64,000 nucleotides of DNA, taken from the NCBI RefSeq assembly GCF_900116545.1, contig NZ_FPCK01000004.1:1-64000 (forward strand), given 5' to 3'. Of the stretch, positions 17,397 through 27,492 are shown one piece after another. The DNA comes from Devosia crocina. Its GTDB lineage: Bacteria; Pseudomonadota; Alphaproteobacteria; Rhizobiales; Devosiaceae. The stretch's first letter is position 1; each line of letters opens with the position of its first letter. Position numbers and translations under genes: made by a program. Below the pieces are notes generated by a model. It ran no database searches and was not told where the DNA came from. It saw nothing but the letters and a program-made list of their open reading frames with translations.

Positions 17397-17938
17397 GGGA
17401 ATTCTCCTTGTTGGCTCGTTTCGGGAACAACGCCCGGCGCTCCGTTTTGTTCGCCCGGCGGCACGCGCGGCGCGCACCAGTAAAGGGCTTCGGCAATCGC
17501 CGTCATCGACCCGGTCAGATCGATGAAGGCAAAGGGCGCATCCAGGTCGGCGCTATGGCGCAGATAAACGAAGGTTCCGTGCCGAAGCCGATCCAGGAGA
17601 TAATCGGCATCTTCCATAAAGCGCGCATCATATGGGCCATCGCCGGCCTCCGCCATAAGCGCACGCGCCTCCCGATCAAGTGTCATCTCCCAGCCCCCGG
17701 CGCCGCCACCCGGACGGCTGGTATGAATATGGAGCCCGGTGGTGAAATCATCCTCGCAGCGCACGACAAGGCAATCATGAGCCTGCGGGCTCGCCGCGAG
17801 ACTGCAGCCCATGGCGGCGCGATCGCCTTCGCCGGGAAGGGGCGAGAACTGCCATCCCGGCACCTGCGCCAGGGCGGGCGCCGACAATGCAAGCGCGGCA
17901 CAGGTCACGGCAAAACGAAAGGAGCGGCTTTGAGTCAT
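17393..17938 (-). CDS. Small secreted protein, distantly IalB-like
   Basis: 181 aa starting MTQSRSFRF; a Sec signal peptide ends at APALAQ. The mature part has Cys residues in MGCSLAAS, HDCLVVRCEDD and LYWCAPR, and a closing AFIDLTGSMTAIAEALYWC reminiscent of the invasion-associated locus B fold. That resemblance is weak and should not be taken as a function. It is probably periplasmic and disulfide-bonded. It overlaps the downstream aldo/keto reductase by four bases. No strong ribosome binding site is visible. Confidence 0.65.
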   Translation of the reverse strand: MTQSRSFRFAVTCAALALSAPALAQVPGWQFSPLPGEGDRAAMGCSLAASPQAHDCLVVRCEDDFTTGLHIHTSRPGGGAGGWEMTLDREARALMAEAGDGPYDARFMEDADYLLDRLRHGTFVYLRHSADLDAPFAFIDLTGSMTAIAEALYWCAPRVPPGEQNGAPGVVPETSQQGEFP

Positions 17939-18046
17939 TGCGCTATCGATCACCAGCAAGAGCAGCCGGTCAAGCGGCACCTGCGCGGCCGAACGGATTC
18001 GGAATCATCCGTCCAATCTTGTGGAAATCGCGGCAACTGTCACACG

Positions 18047-18064
18047 ATTGACCAAGTGGTCAAT
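18047..18064. promoter_or_regulatory. Palindromic operator upstream of the dpp operon
   Basis: Perfect 8-base arms ATTGACCA / TGGTCAAT separated by AG, 98 bases before the dppA start. It shares the 10-mer CAAGTGGTCA with the GntR operator region at 10069-10078. The bound factor is not identified. Confidence 0.5.
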
Positions 18065-18161
18065 TTCACCGTTGCGCTTCCCAAAAAACTAGGCTTTGGT
18101 GTCGCCCAAGCCTCCGGTGGGGAACGCCGGAGAGCATGAATTACCTCGGGAGACCCCAATC

Positions 18162-19757
18162 ATGAAATCGATGAAAACCCTGATGGCTGCGACCGCCATG
18201 CTGGCTCTTGCCGCTGGCGCCGCGCAGGCCAAGCAGCTGGTTTATTGCTCGGAAGCCTCGCCGGCCCATTTCGATCCCGGCCCGGTGACCGGCGGCAACG
18301 ACTTCGACGCTTCGGCCCATACTATTTACGAACGTCTTGTCGAGTTCGCTCCCGGCTCGACCGAAGTCATCCCCGCGCTCGCCGAAAGCTGGGAAATCTC
18401 GGAAGATGGCACGGAATACACGTTCCACCTGCGTCCCGGCGTCAAGTGGCAGACCCTGCCCTATTTCACGCCCACGCGTGATCTCAATGCCGATGACGTG
18501 GTCTTCTCGTTCGAGCGCCAGTGGAAGGAAGACAGCCCCTGGTACAACTATCTCGAAGGCATGACCTGGGACTATTTCCAGGGCATGGACATGCCCAAAT
18601 ACTTGTCTTCGATCGAAAAGGTCGATGACCTGACGGTCAAGATCACGCTCACCGAGCCCAATTCGCCGATGCTGGCAAACCTTGCCATGCAGTTCGCCTC
18701 GATCGTTTCCAAGGAATATGCTGATCAGCTCGAAGCCTCGGGCGATCTTGCATCCTTCTCGACCCAGCCTGTGGGCACCGGTCCCTTCCAGCTGGTTGAT
18801 TATCAGCTCGACACCGTCATCCGCTACCAGGCTTTCCCCGACTACTGGGACGGCAAGCAGCCGATCGATGATCTGATCTTTGCCATCACCACCGACGCCT
18901 CGGTGCGCGCACAGCGCCTGCTTGCCGGTGAATGCGATATCATGCCCTATCCGGCTCCGGCCGATCTCGACGCCCTGCGCGCCAACGAGAACCTGGTCGT
19001 CCAGGAGCAGGAAGGCCTCAATATCGGCTATATCTCCTACAACACGACCGAAGCGCCCTTCGACAATCCGGAAGTGCGCAAGGCCCTGACAATGGCGATC
19101 GACAAGGCCGCTATTATCGAAGCCGTTTACCAGGGTGCCGGTCAGGACGCCAAGAACCTGATCCCGCCCACCATGTGGTCCTATGACGACTCGATCGAAG
19201 CGGACGTCTACGATCCCGAAGCGGCCAAGGCAGCGCTCGAAGCGGCCGGCGTGACCGATCTGACGACCGACCTGTGGGCCATTCCGGTTTCGCGGCCCTA
19301 TAATCCGAATGGCCAGCGCGTTGCCGAACTGATCCAGGCCGACTGGGCCAAGGTCGGCGTCACCGCCAATATCGTCACCTATGAATGGACCGAATATCGC
19401 GAGCGCGGCAAGCAGGCCGATCGCAAAGGCCCGTTCATGATCGGCTGGACCGGCGACAATGGTGATCCGGACAACTTCTTTGCCACCCTGTTCTCCTGCT
19501 CGGCCATCGGCGTGTCCAACTACTCGTCCTGGTGCAATGAAGATTTCGAGGCTGCCATCTCGGCTGCCAAGACCACCTCGGACCAGGAAGAGCGTACCGC
19601 GCTCTACACCCAAGCCCAGGAAATCTTTAAAGCCGAAGAACCTGCCATCACTCTTGCTCACAGCCGCGTCTTCATGCCGATGAACAAGAAGGTGCTCAAC
19701 TATGTGATGAGCCCGCTCGGCAGCCACTCCTTCAAGGATGTCGACGTCCAGGAATAA
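18162..19757 (+). CDS. dppA: Dipeptide ABC transporter, periplasmic binding protein
   Basis: 531 aa starting MKSMKTLMAAT, preceded by CGGGAGA. The signal peptide ends at AGAAQA. A type II (SBP family 5) binding fold: LVYCSEASPAHFDPG at the mature N-terminus, LAESWEISEDGTEYTFHLRPGVKW in the middle and GWTGDNGDPDNFF near the ligand site, all close to DppA of the di/tripeptide and heme-precursor importer. It is the first gene of a five-gene rightward operon. The next gene begins 164 bases later. Confidence 0.92.
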   Translation: MKSMKTLMAATAMLALAAGAAQAKQLVYCSEASPAHFDPGPVTGGNDFDASAHTIYERLVEFAPGSTEVIPALAESWEISEDGTEYTFHLRPGVKWQTLPYFTPTRDLNADDVVFSFERQWKEDSPWYNYLEGMTWDYFQGMDMPKYLSSIEKVDDLTVKITLTEPNSPMLANLAMQFASIVSKEYADQLEASGDLASFSTQPVGTGPFQLVDYQLDTVIRYQAFPDYWDGKQPIDDLIFAITTDASVRAQRLLAGECDIMPYPAPADLDALRANENLVVQEQEGLNIGYISYNTTEAPFDNPEVRKALTMAIDKAAIIEAVYQGAGQDAKNLIPPTMWSYDDSIEADVYDPEAAKAALEAAGVTDLTTDLWAIPVSRPYNPNGQRVAELIQADWAKVGVTANIVTYEWTEYRERGKQADRKGPFMIGWTGDNGDPDNFFATLFSCSAIGVSNYSSWCNEDFEAAISAAKTTSDQEERTALYTQAQEIFKAEEPAITLAHSRVFMPMNKKVLNYVMSPLGSHSFKDVDVQE

Positions 19758-19921
19758 GCATTACGGACGGCATGCAAAAAGGAGCCTCGATCCGGTCAGC
19801 CGGAGCGGGGCTCCGCCTTTTAAGACAGAGCGGGGGCCATCGCGCCTCGCCGCAACAGGAAAACAGGAGAGCCACGCAGGCCGCGAGAACGGCGCCGGGC
19901 GATCCAGGGGCGACCCATATC

Positions 19922-20929
19922 ATGCTGAACTTCATCCTGCGCAAGCTTGCGCTTCTGATACCGACCATTATCGGCATCTCCATCTGCGCCTTTGCCTTTG
20001 TGCGCGTCTTGCCGGGCGATCCGATTCTGGCCATGGCCGGGCAACACGGCGTCACCCCTGAACGCTACGAAATCCTGCGCGAGCAGTTCGGCTATAACCT
20101 GCCGATCTGGCAGCAATATTTCAATTATCTCGGTGCCGTGCTGCAGGGCGATTTTGGTGTTTCGCTCGCCACCAAGCGGCCGGTGATCAATGAATTTATG
20201 GCGCTTTTCCCGGCAACCATGGAGCTGGCCTTCGTTGCGCTGTTCTTTGCCGTGGCCGTCGGCATACCGGCCGGCATCTTTGCTGCCATCAAGCGCGGCA
20301 CCTGGTTCGACCAGCTCACCATGGGCGTGGCCCTCACCGGCTATTCCATGCCTATCTTCTGGTGGGGCCTGCTGCTGATCATCTTCTTTTCCGGCTATCT
20401 GGGCTGGACGCCGGTTTCCGGACGCATCGCGCTCACCTTCTTCCTCAAGCCCATTACCGGCTTCATGCTGATCGACACGCTGCTTTATGGCAACTGGCCG
20501 GCCTTTGTTTCAGCACTCCGCCATCTGATCCTGCCCGCTATCGTGCTGGGCACCATCCCGCTTGCGGTGATTGCGCGGCAAACGCGCTCGGCCATGCTCG
20601 AAGTCCTTGGGGAAGACTATGTGCGCACGGCGCGCGCCAAGGGCCTTTCGCCGCGCCGCGTGGTCAATGTGCACGCCCTGCGCAATGCCCTTATCCCCGT
20701 CGTCACCACGATCGGCCTGCAAGTCGGCCTGCTCATGGGCGGCGCGATCCTGACCGAAACCATCTTCACCTGGCCGGGCATCGGCAAGTGGATGATCGAT
20801 TCCATTTTCAAGCGCGACTATGTGGTTGTGCAGTCGGGGCTCCTGATCATCGCCATGATTGTCATGGCGGTGAACCTGATCGTCGACCTGCTCTATGCCC
20901 TGATCAATCCGCGCATCCGGGTGCAATAG
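19922..20929 (+). CDS. dppB: Dipeptide ABC transporter, permease
   Basis: 335 aa, starting MLNFILRKLALLIPT. Six or so hydrophobic segments, with the permease EAA loop in DYVRTARAKGLSPRRVVNVHALRNALIPV, where the cytoplasmic ATPases dock. VRVLPGDPI and FGVSLATKRPV are typical of DppB. It pairs with DppC, whose gene starts two bases after this stop. Confidence 0.92.
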   Translation: MLNFILRKLALLIPTIIGISICAFAFVRVLPGDPILAMAGQHGVTPERYEILREQFGYNLPIWQQYFNYLGAVLQGDFGVSLATKRPVINEFMALFPATMELAFVALFFAVAVGIPAGIFAAIKRGTWFDQLTMGVALTGYSMPIFWWGLLLIIFFSGYLGWTPVSGRIALTFFLKPITGFMLIDTLLYGNWPAFVSALRHLILPAIVLGTIPLAVIARQTRSAMLEVLGEDYVRTARAKGLSPRRVVNVHALRNALIPVVTTIGLQVGLLMGGAILTETIFTWPGIGKWMIDSIFKRDYVVVQSGLLIIAMIVMAVNLIVDLLYALINPRIRVQ

Positions 20930-20930
20930 C

Positions 20931-21833
20931 ATGACCGTATCCAACGAACCCGTTCCGACCAGCACCAAGCCCGTCTCGGGCCTGCGTGAATTCTGGTTCT
21001 ATTTCTCGGTGAACCGCGGCGCCGTCATCGGCCTCACGGTCTTTACGATCCTCGTGCTGCTGGCCATCTTTGCGCCGCTCGTGGCGCCGCATTCGCCCGA
21101 TATCCAGTACCGCGATGCGTTGCTGCGCCCCCCGATGTGGGATGCCAATGGCGACCCGCGCTTCATCCTCGGCACCGACCCAGTGGGGCGCGACATTCTC
21201 TCCCGCCTCATTCATGGCGCGCGCTATTCCCTGTTCATCGGCTTCTTCGTCGTCGTCGGTGCGCTTTTCGTCGGTGTGATCCTGGGCGTGCTGGCCGGCT
21301 ACTTCCGCGGCTGGGTCGATGTGGTGATCATGCGCATCATGGACATCATTCTCGCCTTCCCCTCGCTGCTCCTGGCTCTTGTGCTCGTGGCTATTCTGGG
21401 GCCGGGGCTCTTTAACGCCATGATTGCTATTGCCATCGTGCTGCAACCGCATTTTGCACGCCTCGTGCGCGCTGCGGTGATGGCCGAGAAGAACCGCGAA
21501 TATGTGACGGCAGCAAAGCTTTCGGGCGCAGGGCACTTTCGCCTGATGCTGGTGACGATCCTGCCCAACTGTCTTGGGCCGCTGATCGTCCAGGCAACCC
21601 TGAGCTTTTCCAACGCCATCCTCGATGCCGCAGCGCTCGGCTTTCTGGGCATGGGCGCTCAGCCACCGACGCCGGAATGGGGCACCATGCTCGCCTCGGC
21701 GCGCGAATTCATCATCAAGGCGCCCTGGGTCGTGACCTTCCCCGGCCTTGCGATCCTCGTCACCGTGCTCGCGATCAATCTCATCGGCGATGGCCTTCGC
21801 GATGCGCTCGATCCCAAGCTGAAGCGGAGCTGA
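20931..21833 (+). CDS. dppC: Dipeptide ABC transporter, permease
   Basis: 300 aa. The N-terminal OppC-type segment (FWFYFSVNRGAVIGL) leads to the permease core with GTDPVGRDILSRLIHGARYSL, the EAA loop AEKNREYVTAAKLSGAG and ALGFLGMGAQPPTPEWG, all family landmarks. It forms the heterodimeric channel with DppB. It is spaced one base from dppB and four bases from dppD, so it is firmly in the operon. Confidence 0.92.
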   Translation: MTVSNEPVPTSTKPVSGLREFWFYFSVNRGAVIGLTVFTILVLLAIFAPLVAPHSPDIQYRDALLRPPMWDANGDPRFILGTDPVGRDILSRLIHGARYSLFIGFFVVVGALFVGVILGVLAGYFRGWVDVVIMRIMDIILAFPSLLLALVLVAILGPGLFNAMIAIAIVLQPHFARLVRAAVMAEKNREYVTAAKLSGAGHFRLMLVTILPNCLGPLIVQATLSFSNAILDAAALGFLGMGAQPPTPEWGTMLASAREFIIKAPWVVTFPGLAILVTVLAINLIGDGLRDALDPKLKRS

Positions 21834-21837
21834 GACC

Positions 21838-22682
21838 ATGTCCCTGCTCGAAATCAAAAACCTCACCGTCGCCTTCGATACCTCGGCGGGCCTTTTCAAG
21901 GCTGTCGACGGAATCGACATTTCGGTCGAACGCCGGGAAGTGCTCGCCATCGTGGGCGAGAGCGGCTCGGGCAAGTCGGTCGCCATGCTCGCCTGCATGG
22001 GTCTTCTGCCCAAGACAGCCACCGTGACCGCCGACGTCATGCGTTTCGATGGCCGTGACCTGCTGACCATGAGCGATGCAGAGCGTAGAAAAATCATCGG
22101 CAAGGATATCGCGATGATTTTCCAGGAGCCCATCGCGAGCCTCAATCCGTGCTTCACGGTCGGCTTCCAGATCGCCGAAGTGCTTGAAAAGCACCTGGGG
22201 TTGTCCGGCCGCGCGGCGCATGCTCGCTCTGTGGAACTGCTCAACCAGGTTGGCATCCGCGATGCCGAGGACAAGCTCAAGGCCTTCCCGCACCAGATGT
22301 CGGGCGGCCAGTGCCAGCGCGTCATGATCGCCATGGCCATCGCCTGCAATCCGACGCTGCTGATTGCCGACGAGCCGACCACCGCGCTCGATGTCACCAT
22401 CCAGAAGCAGATCCTTGATCTTCTTGTCACGCTTCAGGAAAAAACCGGCATGGGTCTGATCATGATTACTCATGACATGGGTGTCGTAGCCGAAACGGCA
22501 GATCGCGTGGTCGTCCAGTACAAGGGCCACAAGATGGAAGAGGCCGACGTTCTTTCCCTTTTCGAGAATCCCCAGTCGAACTACACGCGGGCGCTGCTTT
22601 CCGCCTTGCCCGAAAACGCGGTGGGCGATCGCCTCCCCACCGTTTCCGACATGCTGTTTGAAGCAGCGCCCGGAGTCCGCTG

Positions 22683-22683
<1 letters not shown>
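21838..22683 (+). CDS. dppD: Dipeptide ABC transporter, ATPase
   Basis: 281 aa, shorter than the usual 320-330 because the C-terminal oligopeptide-transporter extension with its Cys cluster is missing. Walker A GESGSGKS, signature MSGGQCQR (Cys replaces the usual residue in SGGQxQR), Walker B LLIADEPTTALD and the switch His in MITHDMG are intact. It should power uptake together with DppF. The stop overlaps the dppF start (TGATG). Confidence 0.9.
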
Positions 22684-23510
<827 letters not shown>

Positions 23511-23534
23511 TGTAGCCTTCATTCATCGGCACGC

Positions 23535-23565
23535 CCTCACCGCCCCGCTTGTTCGGGCGGTGAGG
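23535..23565. terminator. Hairpin after dppF
   Basis: Perfect 11-bp stem CCTCACCGCCC / GGGCGGTGAGG with a 9-base loop, 25 bases after the dppF stop. It has no U-tract, so termination is likely but not assured. It also separates dppF from a convergent gene. Confidence 0.5.
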
Positions 23566-23612
23566 ATTGCCGAGATAGGCTTGGCGGTGACGACTACAAA
23601 CGCACCGGCCGA

Positions 23613-24644
23613 TTAAACCGTGACGCGCCTGCCTTCCCTGCCCGAACGAATCAGCGCGTCGATCAGGCGGTGCACTGCCAGCGCGGTGCGGCCGGTCGAG
23701 ACCGGTTGCCGTCCGTCTTGCACCGCATCGGCGAAATCAGCGATCTGGGCCATGTGCCAGTCGAAGGGGAAGGCCATGGGATCAGCGCCACCGCCCGAAT
23801 TGCTTGCTTCCCCTACCGTTTCAACCCCGCCGTCGAACCAGGACAGCGTCAGATTGCCTCCAGTCAGGGTCGCACTCGCCCGGGAAAAGTTGAGCGTCAG
23901 GCTCTCCGCCCCGCCCGGATAGTTTGCTGTTGTCGCCATCAGCGCCCCAACCGCGCCATTGGCAAACTCCAGCCCCCCAGCTACGAAATCCTCTGTTTCC
24001 ATCTGGTGGAGCCCGGTCGTGGCCGCAAGCGCAGTCACGGCCCGCACGGGACCGGTCAGACTCAGCATCAGATCGAGCGAATGGATGGCTTGGGTGATCA
24101 GCACCCCGCCGCCGTCCTGGGCGAAAGTGCCCCGCCCCGCCTTATCGTAATAGCCCTGTTGCGGCCGCCACCATGGCACCACAAGGTGGGCGGCCGCGAG
24201 CGTGCCGAGTTCGCCGCTCGCCACCTTTTCCGTCAGCGCCCTTGATGCTGCACGAAACCGGTGCTGGAAAATGATCCCCAGCGTTACGCCCGCATCCTCA
24301 CAGGCCGCAACGATCGCTTCGGCCGCTTCGGTCGTGCGCTCGACCGGCTTTTCCATCAGGATATGCTTGCCGGCCCGCGCCGCCGCCTCGACGATCGGCT
24401 GGCGCGCATTGGGCGGGGTCAGAACCAGAAGGGCATCGACCTCGCTGTCCGCCAGCAAGGCTTCAAGGCTTTTGGCAGGGGGAAAGTCGTAGCTACGGCA
24501 AAAGTCTTCGAGCGCAGCCCTGTCGCGCCGCCACACTCCGCGAACCTCGATATGGTCCCGCAGGGCATCCAGCGCCTGCGCATGCGGCTTCGCCGCCATG
24601 CCTGCGCCCACTACACCCAATCCCAGCTTCTTATGCTTTGCCAT
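23613..24644 (-). CDS. Gfo/Idh/MocA family oxidoreductase
   Basis: 343 aa; the ATG at 24644 has GGAGG 6 bases upstream and is preferred over in-frame ATGs at 24650 and 24659. The Rossmann motif GLGVVGAGMAAKPHA, the EKP motif in HILMEKPVERT, and the C-terminal dimerisation domain with DGGGVLITQAIHSLDLML (active-site His) are typical. NAD(P)-dependent oxidation of a sugar or inositol-type substrate is expected; the substrate cannot be named. It is convergent to dppF and not in an evident operon. Confidence 0.87.
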   Translation of the reverse strand: MAKHKKLGLGVVGAGMAAKPHAQALDALRDHIEVRGVWRRDRAALEDFCRSYDFPPAKSLEALLADSEVDALLVLTPPNARQPIVEAAARAGKHILMEKPVERTTEAAEAIVAACEDAGVTLGIIFQHRFRAASRALTEKVASGELGTLAAAHLVVPWWRPQQGYYDKAGRGTFAQDGGGVLITQAIHSLDLMLSLTGPVRAVTALAATTGLHQMETEDFVAGGLEFANGAVGALMATTANYPGGAESLTLNFSRASATLTGGNLTLSWFDGGVETVGEASNSGGGADPMAFPFDWHMAQIADFADAVQDGRQPVSTGRTALAVHRLIDALIRSGREGRRVTV

Positions 24645-24708
24645 TGCCATCCTCCGCAAATATTCGGCGGCTTAGCATGATTTGGCTCAGGCATGCTTCA
24701 AGGATCGA

Positions 24709-27372
24709 TCAGGATGCGCAGGGCAGATTGCGTGTGCGCATGAAGACACCCAGATCCTCGCGCGCCATGGGCCGGGCAAAGGCGTAGCCCTGAAGAATAT
24801 CGCAGCCGAGATCACGCAGAATGTCGGCGTGTTCCATGGTCTCGACGCCCTCGGCTATAATCTCGATGTCCATAGCCTTGCCGATGTCGACGATGGAGGA
24901 GACAAGCCGCCTCTGCCCTGGTTCGTGAAGGATCGGATCAACCAGTTGCCGGTCTATCTTGAGCCGCTTGGGCCGCAGGTTCTGCAGCGACACGATCGAA
25001 GCGTAACCGGTGCCAAAATCATCGATCTCAACGTCGATGCCCAGTTCCTTGATCTGGTCGATATTCCACCCCACGATCCCGTCGCTTTCATCGAGATAAA
25101 TGGACTCCACCAGTTCGAAGGCGATACGTCCCGGTTCGATGTCGAGTTCGCGCAGGCTCTCTACCAAGCCTTCGTCGTGCAGCCTGCGCTGGGACACGTT
25201 GACCGAGGCGCGCGGGACGCCGAGCTCAGCCCCTTTCCAGTATTCGAGGTCGACCAGCACCTGTTCAAGGATCATGCGGTCGATCGCGGCAACGACGCTC
25301 AGTTCTTCGGCAACAGCCATGAAGGCGTCGGGACCACGCATGATGCCAGACGGAAGTTTCCAGCGCGCCAGCGCCTCGACCCCCACCACCTCATGGGTCT
25401 TGGCGCAGAACTGGGGTTGATAAAACGGCACAAAGGCATTGAGTTCGAGCCCGGCGAGGATTTCGTCGGCGATCCGCTTGGTGGTCACCACTTCCGCCTG
25501 CAGCGCGGATGAGAAGAACTCATAGCGGTTCCGGCCGCGGTCCTTGGCGCGATAGAGCGCGATATCGGCATTGATCAGCAATTGCTTGACGTCGATCTCG
25601 GGAACTGTCGCCGTCGCGATACCCACGCTGATGCCGAAGCGGCATTCATGGCCTTCGTGGATCACAGGCTTGCGCATGGCCTCGACGAGCCGGCTCGCCA
25701 GCCGCGCCAGCCCCTCTTCGCCAAAGCTGTTGCTTGAGAGGACAACGAATTCATCGCCTCCGATCCGCGCGACGAAATCGGTGTCCCGGCACGTGGAGCG
25801 CAGCACCTTGCTGGCATGGATCAGCATGGCATCGCCAGCGGCATGGCCGAGCGTGTCGTTGATCTGCTTGAACCGGTCGAGATCGATATGCAGTAGCGCC
25901 ACCGTTCCCAAGCCCGCGAAACCCTTCTCGGCGCATTGACGCAGCGCCTCGTCGAGATAGCGCCGGTTCGGCAGGCCCGTCAGGCTATCATGGAGGGCAT
26001 TGTGCTCGATGCGCTCCTTGGCCGCTTCCAGCTCTGAATTGCGCGCTTCGGTTAGCGCCTTGGCCCGCCGCAGGTCATCGTTCAGCGCCACGTCCGCGGT
26101 CACGTCCCAGTTGACGCCCATGACAGAGCGCGCTGCGCCATCTGGATCCTGCAGCACGGCTATGGAGCGGATATGGCGCACCGTCCCGTCAGCCAAGAGC
26201 ACGCGATAGTCGGAGGTGTAGCGGCCCTTGATGATGGACTCACGGAATTCGCGGTCCGCCCGCGCCTGGTCTTCGGGATGCACGACCTTCTGCCAGTGGT
26301 CATGCGTCCGCGTCGTGCCGTCCGCCGGCAGGCCGTAGATCTCGTTGGTGCGCGCGTCCCAGGTTTCCTCGCCGGTTTCCAGATCCAGCTCCCACAGCCC
26401 CACTTTCGAAGTTTCCAGCGCCAGATTGAGGCGCTGAGTCTGCTGCATCAGTTCCACTTCGCGCTGGCGCAGGCGCTCGATATAGTGGAACCGCTGCCGG
26501 AACATGCCACCGCCGATCCAGAACGGCAGAATGATCAGCGAGCCGCCAAAGATGATGGCGCCGCGCGTCAGCCATAGCTCGACCGGCGCGGTGTGCCAGC
26601 CCTCCTTGGGCGCAGCCATGATCTGCCATGTGCCATTGGGCAGGGCGACATAAGCCGAGACCGGGTTGCGCGCCACAAGATCGGGGCCGAAAAACCGCTG
26701 GCCCGCATTGCCCCTCCCATCATGCCCGATAATGGCAAGATCGAGCTGACTAGCGGCGCGGGTTATGCCGCTATCGGCATAAAGCTTATCGACATCGATG
26801 ACCGCAGAAACAACGCCCCAGAATAGCCTCTCGCTTCCCGTCTCCGCGTTGAGGTAAACCGGAAAGCGGCCGATCAGCCCCTGGCCACCCTGCACCAGGT
26901 CAAGAGGCCCGGCCAGCACAAGGCGTCCGGTCTCCATGGCGCGGCGCACCGCATTCCACTGATTGGGGAAGTCACGATAATCAAGGCCGATCGCCGCCTC
27001 GTTGCCGCGGAGCGGGTAGCTCATGGAAACGACGAGGTCGGGGGCCGCGGCCACGGAGCGCAACTGGCTGCGCTCTCTGAAAATGTTGGAGGCGAGCGCA
27101 TTGAAGCGCTCCACATCCATGTCCGGTTCGGTCGCGAGCACCGAGACGAGGCCACGCACCAATTGCACATTGCTGGCCACATTGCCTTCGAGCCGGGCGC
27201 GGATGACCGAGACCTGGCTCGTCACCGCGGCACGCATCCGCTCCCCGCTTAGACTCTCGGCCTGGCGGTCAAGAACGAAGCCGGCGATCGCCACCACCGT
27301 CATTACCAGCAAGGCGGGCACGAAACTCGCGCGCCGCCACTCTCTGGTTCTGCTGCCCTTGTTCTGAACCAT
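24709..27372 (-). CDS. Membrane GGDEF-EAL protein with CHASE and PAS domains
   Basis: 887 aa from MVQNKGS. A transmembrane segment at about 17-37, an extracytoplasmic CHASE-like sensor to about 260, a second membrane segment at 270-290, a PAS domain at about 310-430 (WDARTNEIYGLPAD), then GGDEF (538-542) with an I-site RDTD five residues before it, and EAL (666-668) with ELVESIYLDES and EIDDFGTGYAS. Both catalytic signatures look intact, so it may make and degrade cyclic di-GMP, switching by ligand or by product inhibition. It is monocistronic, downstream of the ugp operon and in the same direction. Confidence 0.9.
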   Translation of the reverse strand: MVQNKGSRTREWRRASFVPALLVMTVVAIAGFVLDRQAESLSGERMRAAVTSQVSVIRARLEGNVASNVQLVRGLVSVLATEPDMDVERFNALASNIFRERSQLRSVAAAPDLVVSMSYPLRGNEAAIGLDYRDFPNQWNAVRRAMETGRLVLAGPLDLVQGGQGLIGRFPVYLNAETGSERLFWGVVSAVIDVDKLYADSGITRAASQLDLAIIGHDGRGNAGQRFFGPDLVARNPVSAYVALPNGTWQIMAAPKEGWHTAPVELWLTRGAIIFGGSLIILPFWIGGGMFRQRFHYIERLRQREVELMQQTQRLNLALETSKVGLWELDLETGEETWDARTNEIYGLPADGTTRTHDHWQKVVHPEDQARADREFRESIIKGRYTSDYRVLLADGTVRHIRSIAVLQDPDGAARSVMGVNWDVTADVALNDDLRRAKALTEARNSELEAAKERIEHNALHDSLTGLPNRRYLDEALRQCAEKGFAGLGTVALLHIDLDRFKQINDTLGHAAGDAMLIHASKVLRSTCRDTDFVARIGGDEFVVLSSNSFGEEGLARLASRLVEAMRKPVIHEGHECRFGISVGIATATVPEIDVKQLLINADIALYRAKDRGRNRYEFFSSALQAEVVTTKRIADEILAGLELNAFVPFYQPQFCAKTHEVVGVEALARWKLPSGIMRGPDAFMAVAEELSVVAAIDRMILEQVLVDLEYWKGAELGVPRASVNVSQRRLHDEGLVESLRELDIEPGRIAFELVESIYLDESDGIVGWNIDQIKELGIDVEIDDFGTGYASIVSLQNLRPKRLKIDRQLVDPILHEPGQRRLVSSIVDIGKAMDIEIIAEGVETMEHADILRDLGCDILQGYAFARPMAREDLGVFMRTRNLPCAS

Positions 27373-27492
27373 GCCTCTACCCGCAGGCCGAAACGCGGCC
27401 ATCGGTGGAGATACTAGGGTAGCCGGAATTGATCAGAGCCTTACCGGAAGGCGAGATTTCAAGGCGTGGTAAACAGTTCCGAAACGGACTGC

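Noticed and set aside
18141-19727. 528-codon minus-strand frame
   Set aside because: Mirror frame of dppA, caused by high-GC codon bias; composition is His/Arg/Gly-rich and no ribosome binding site is present.
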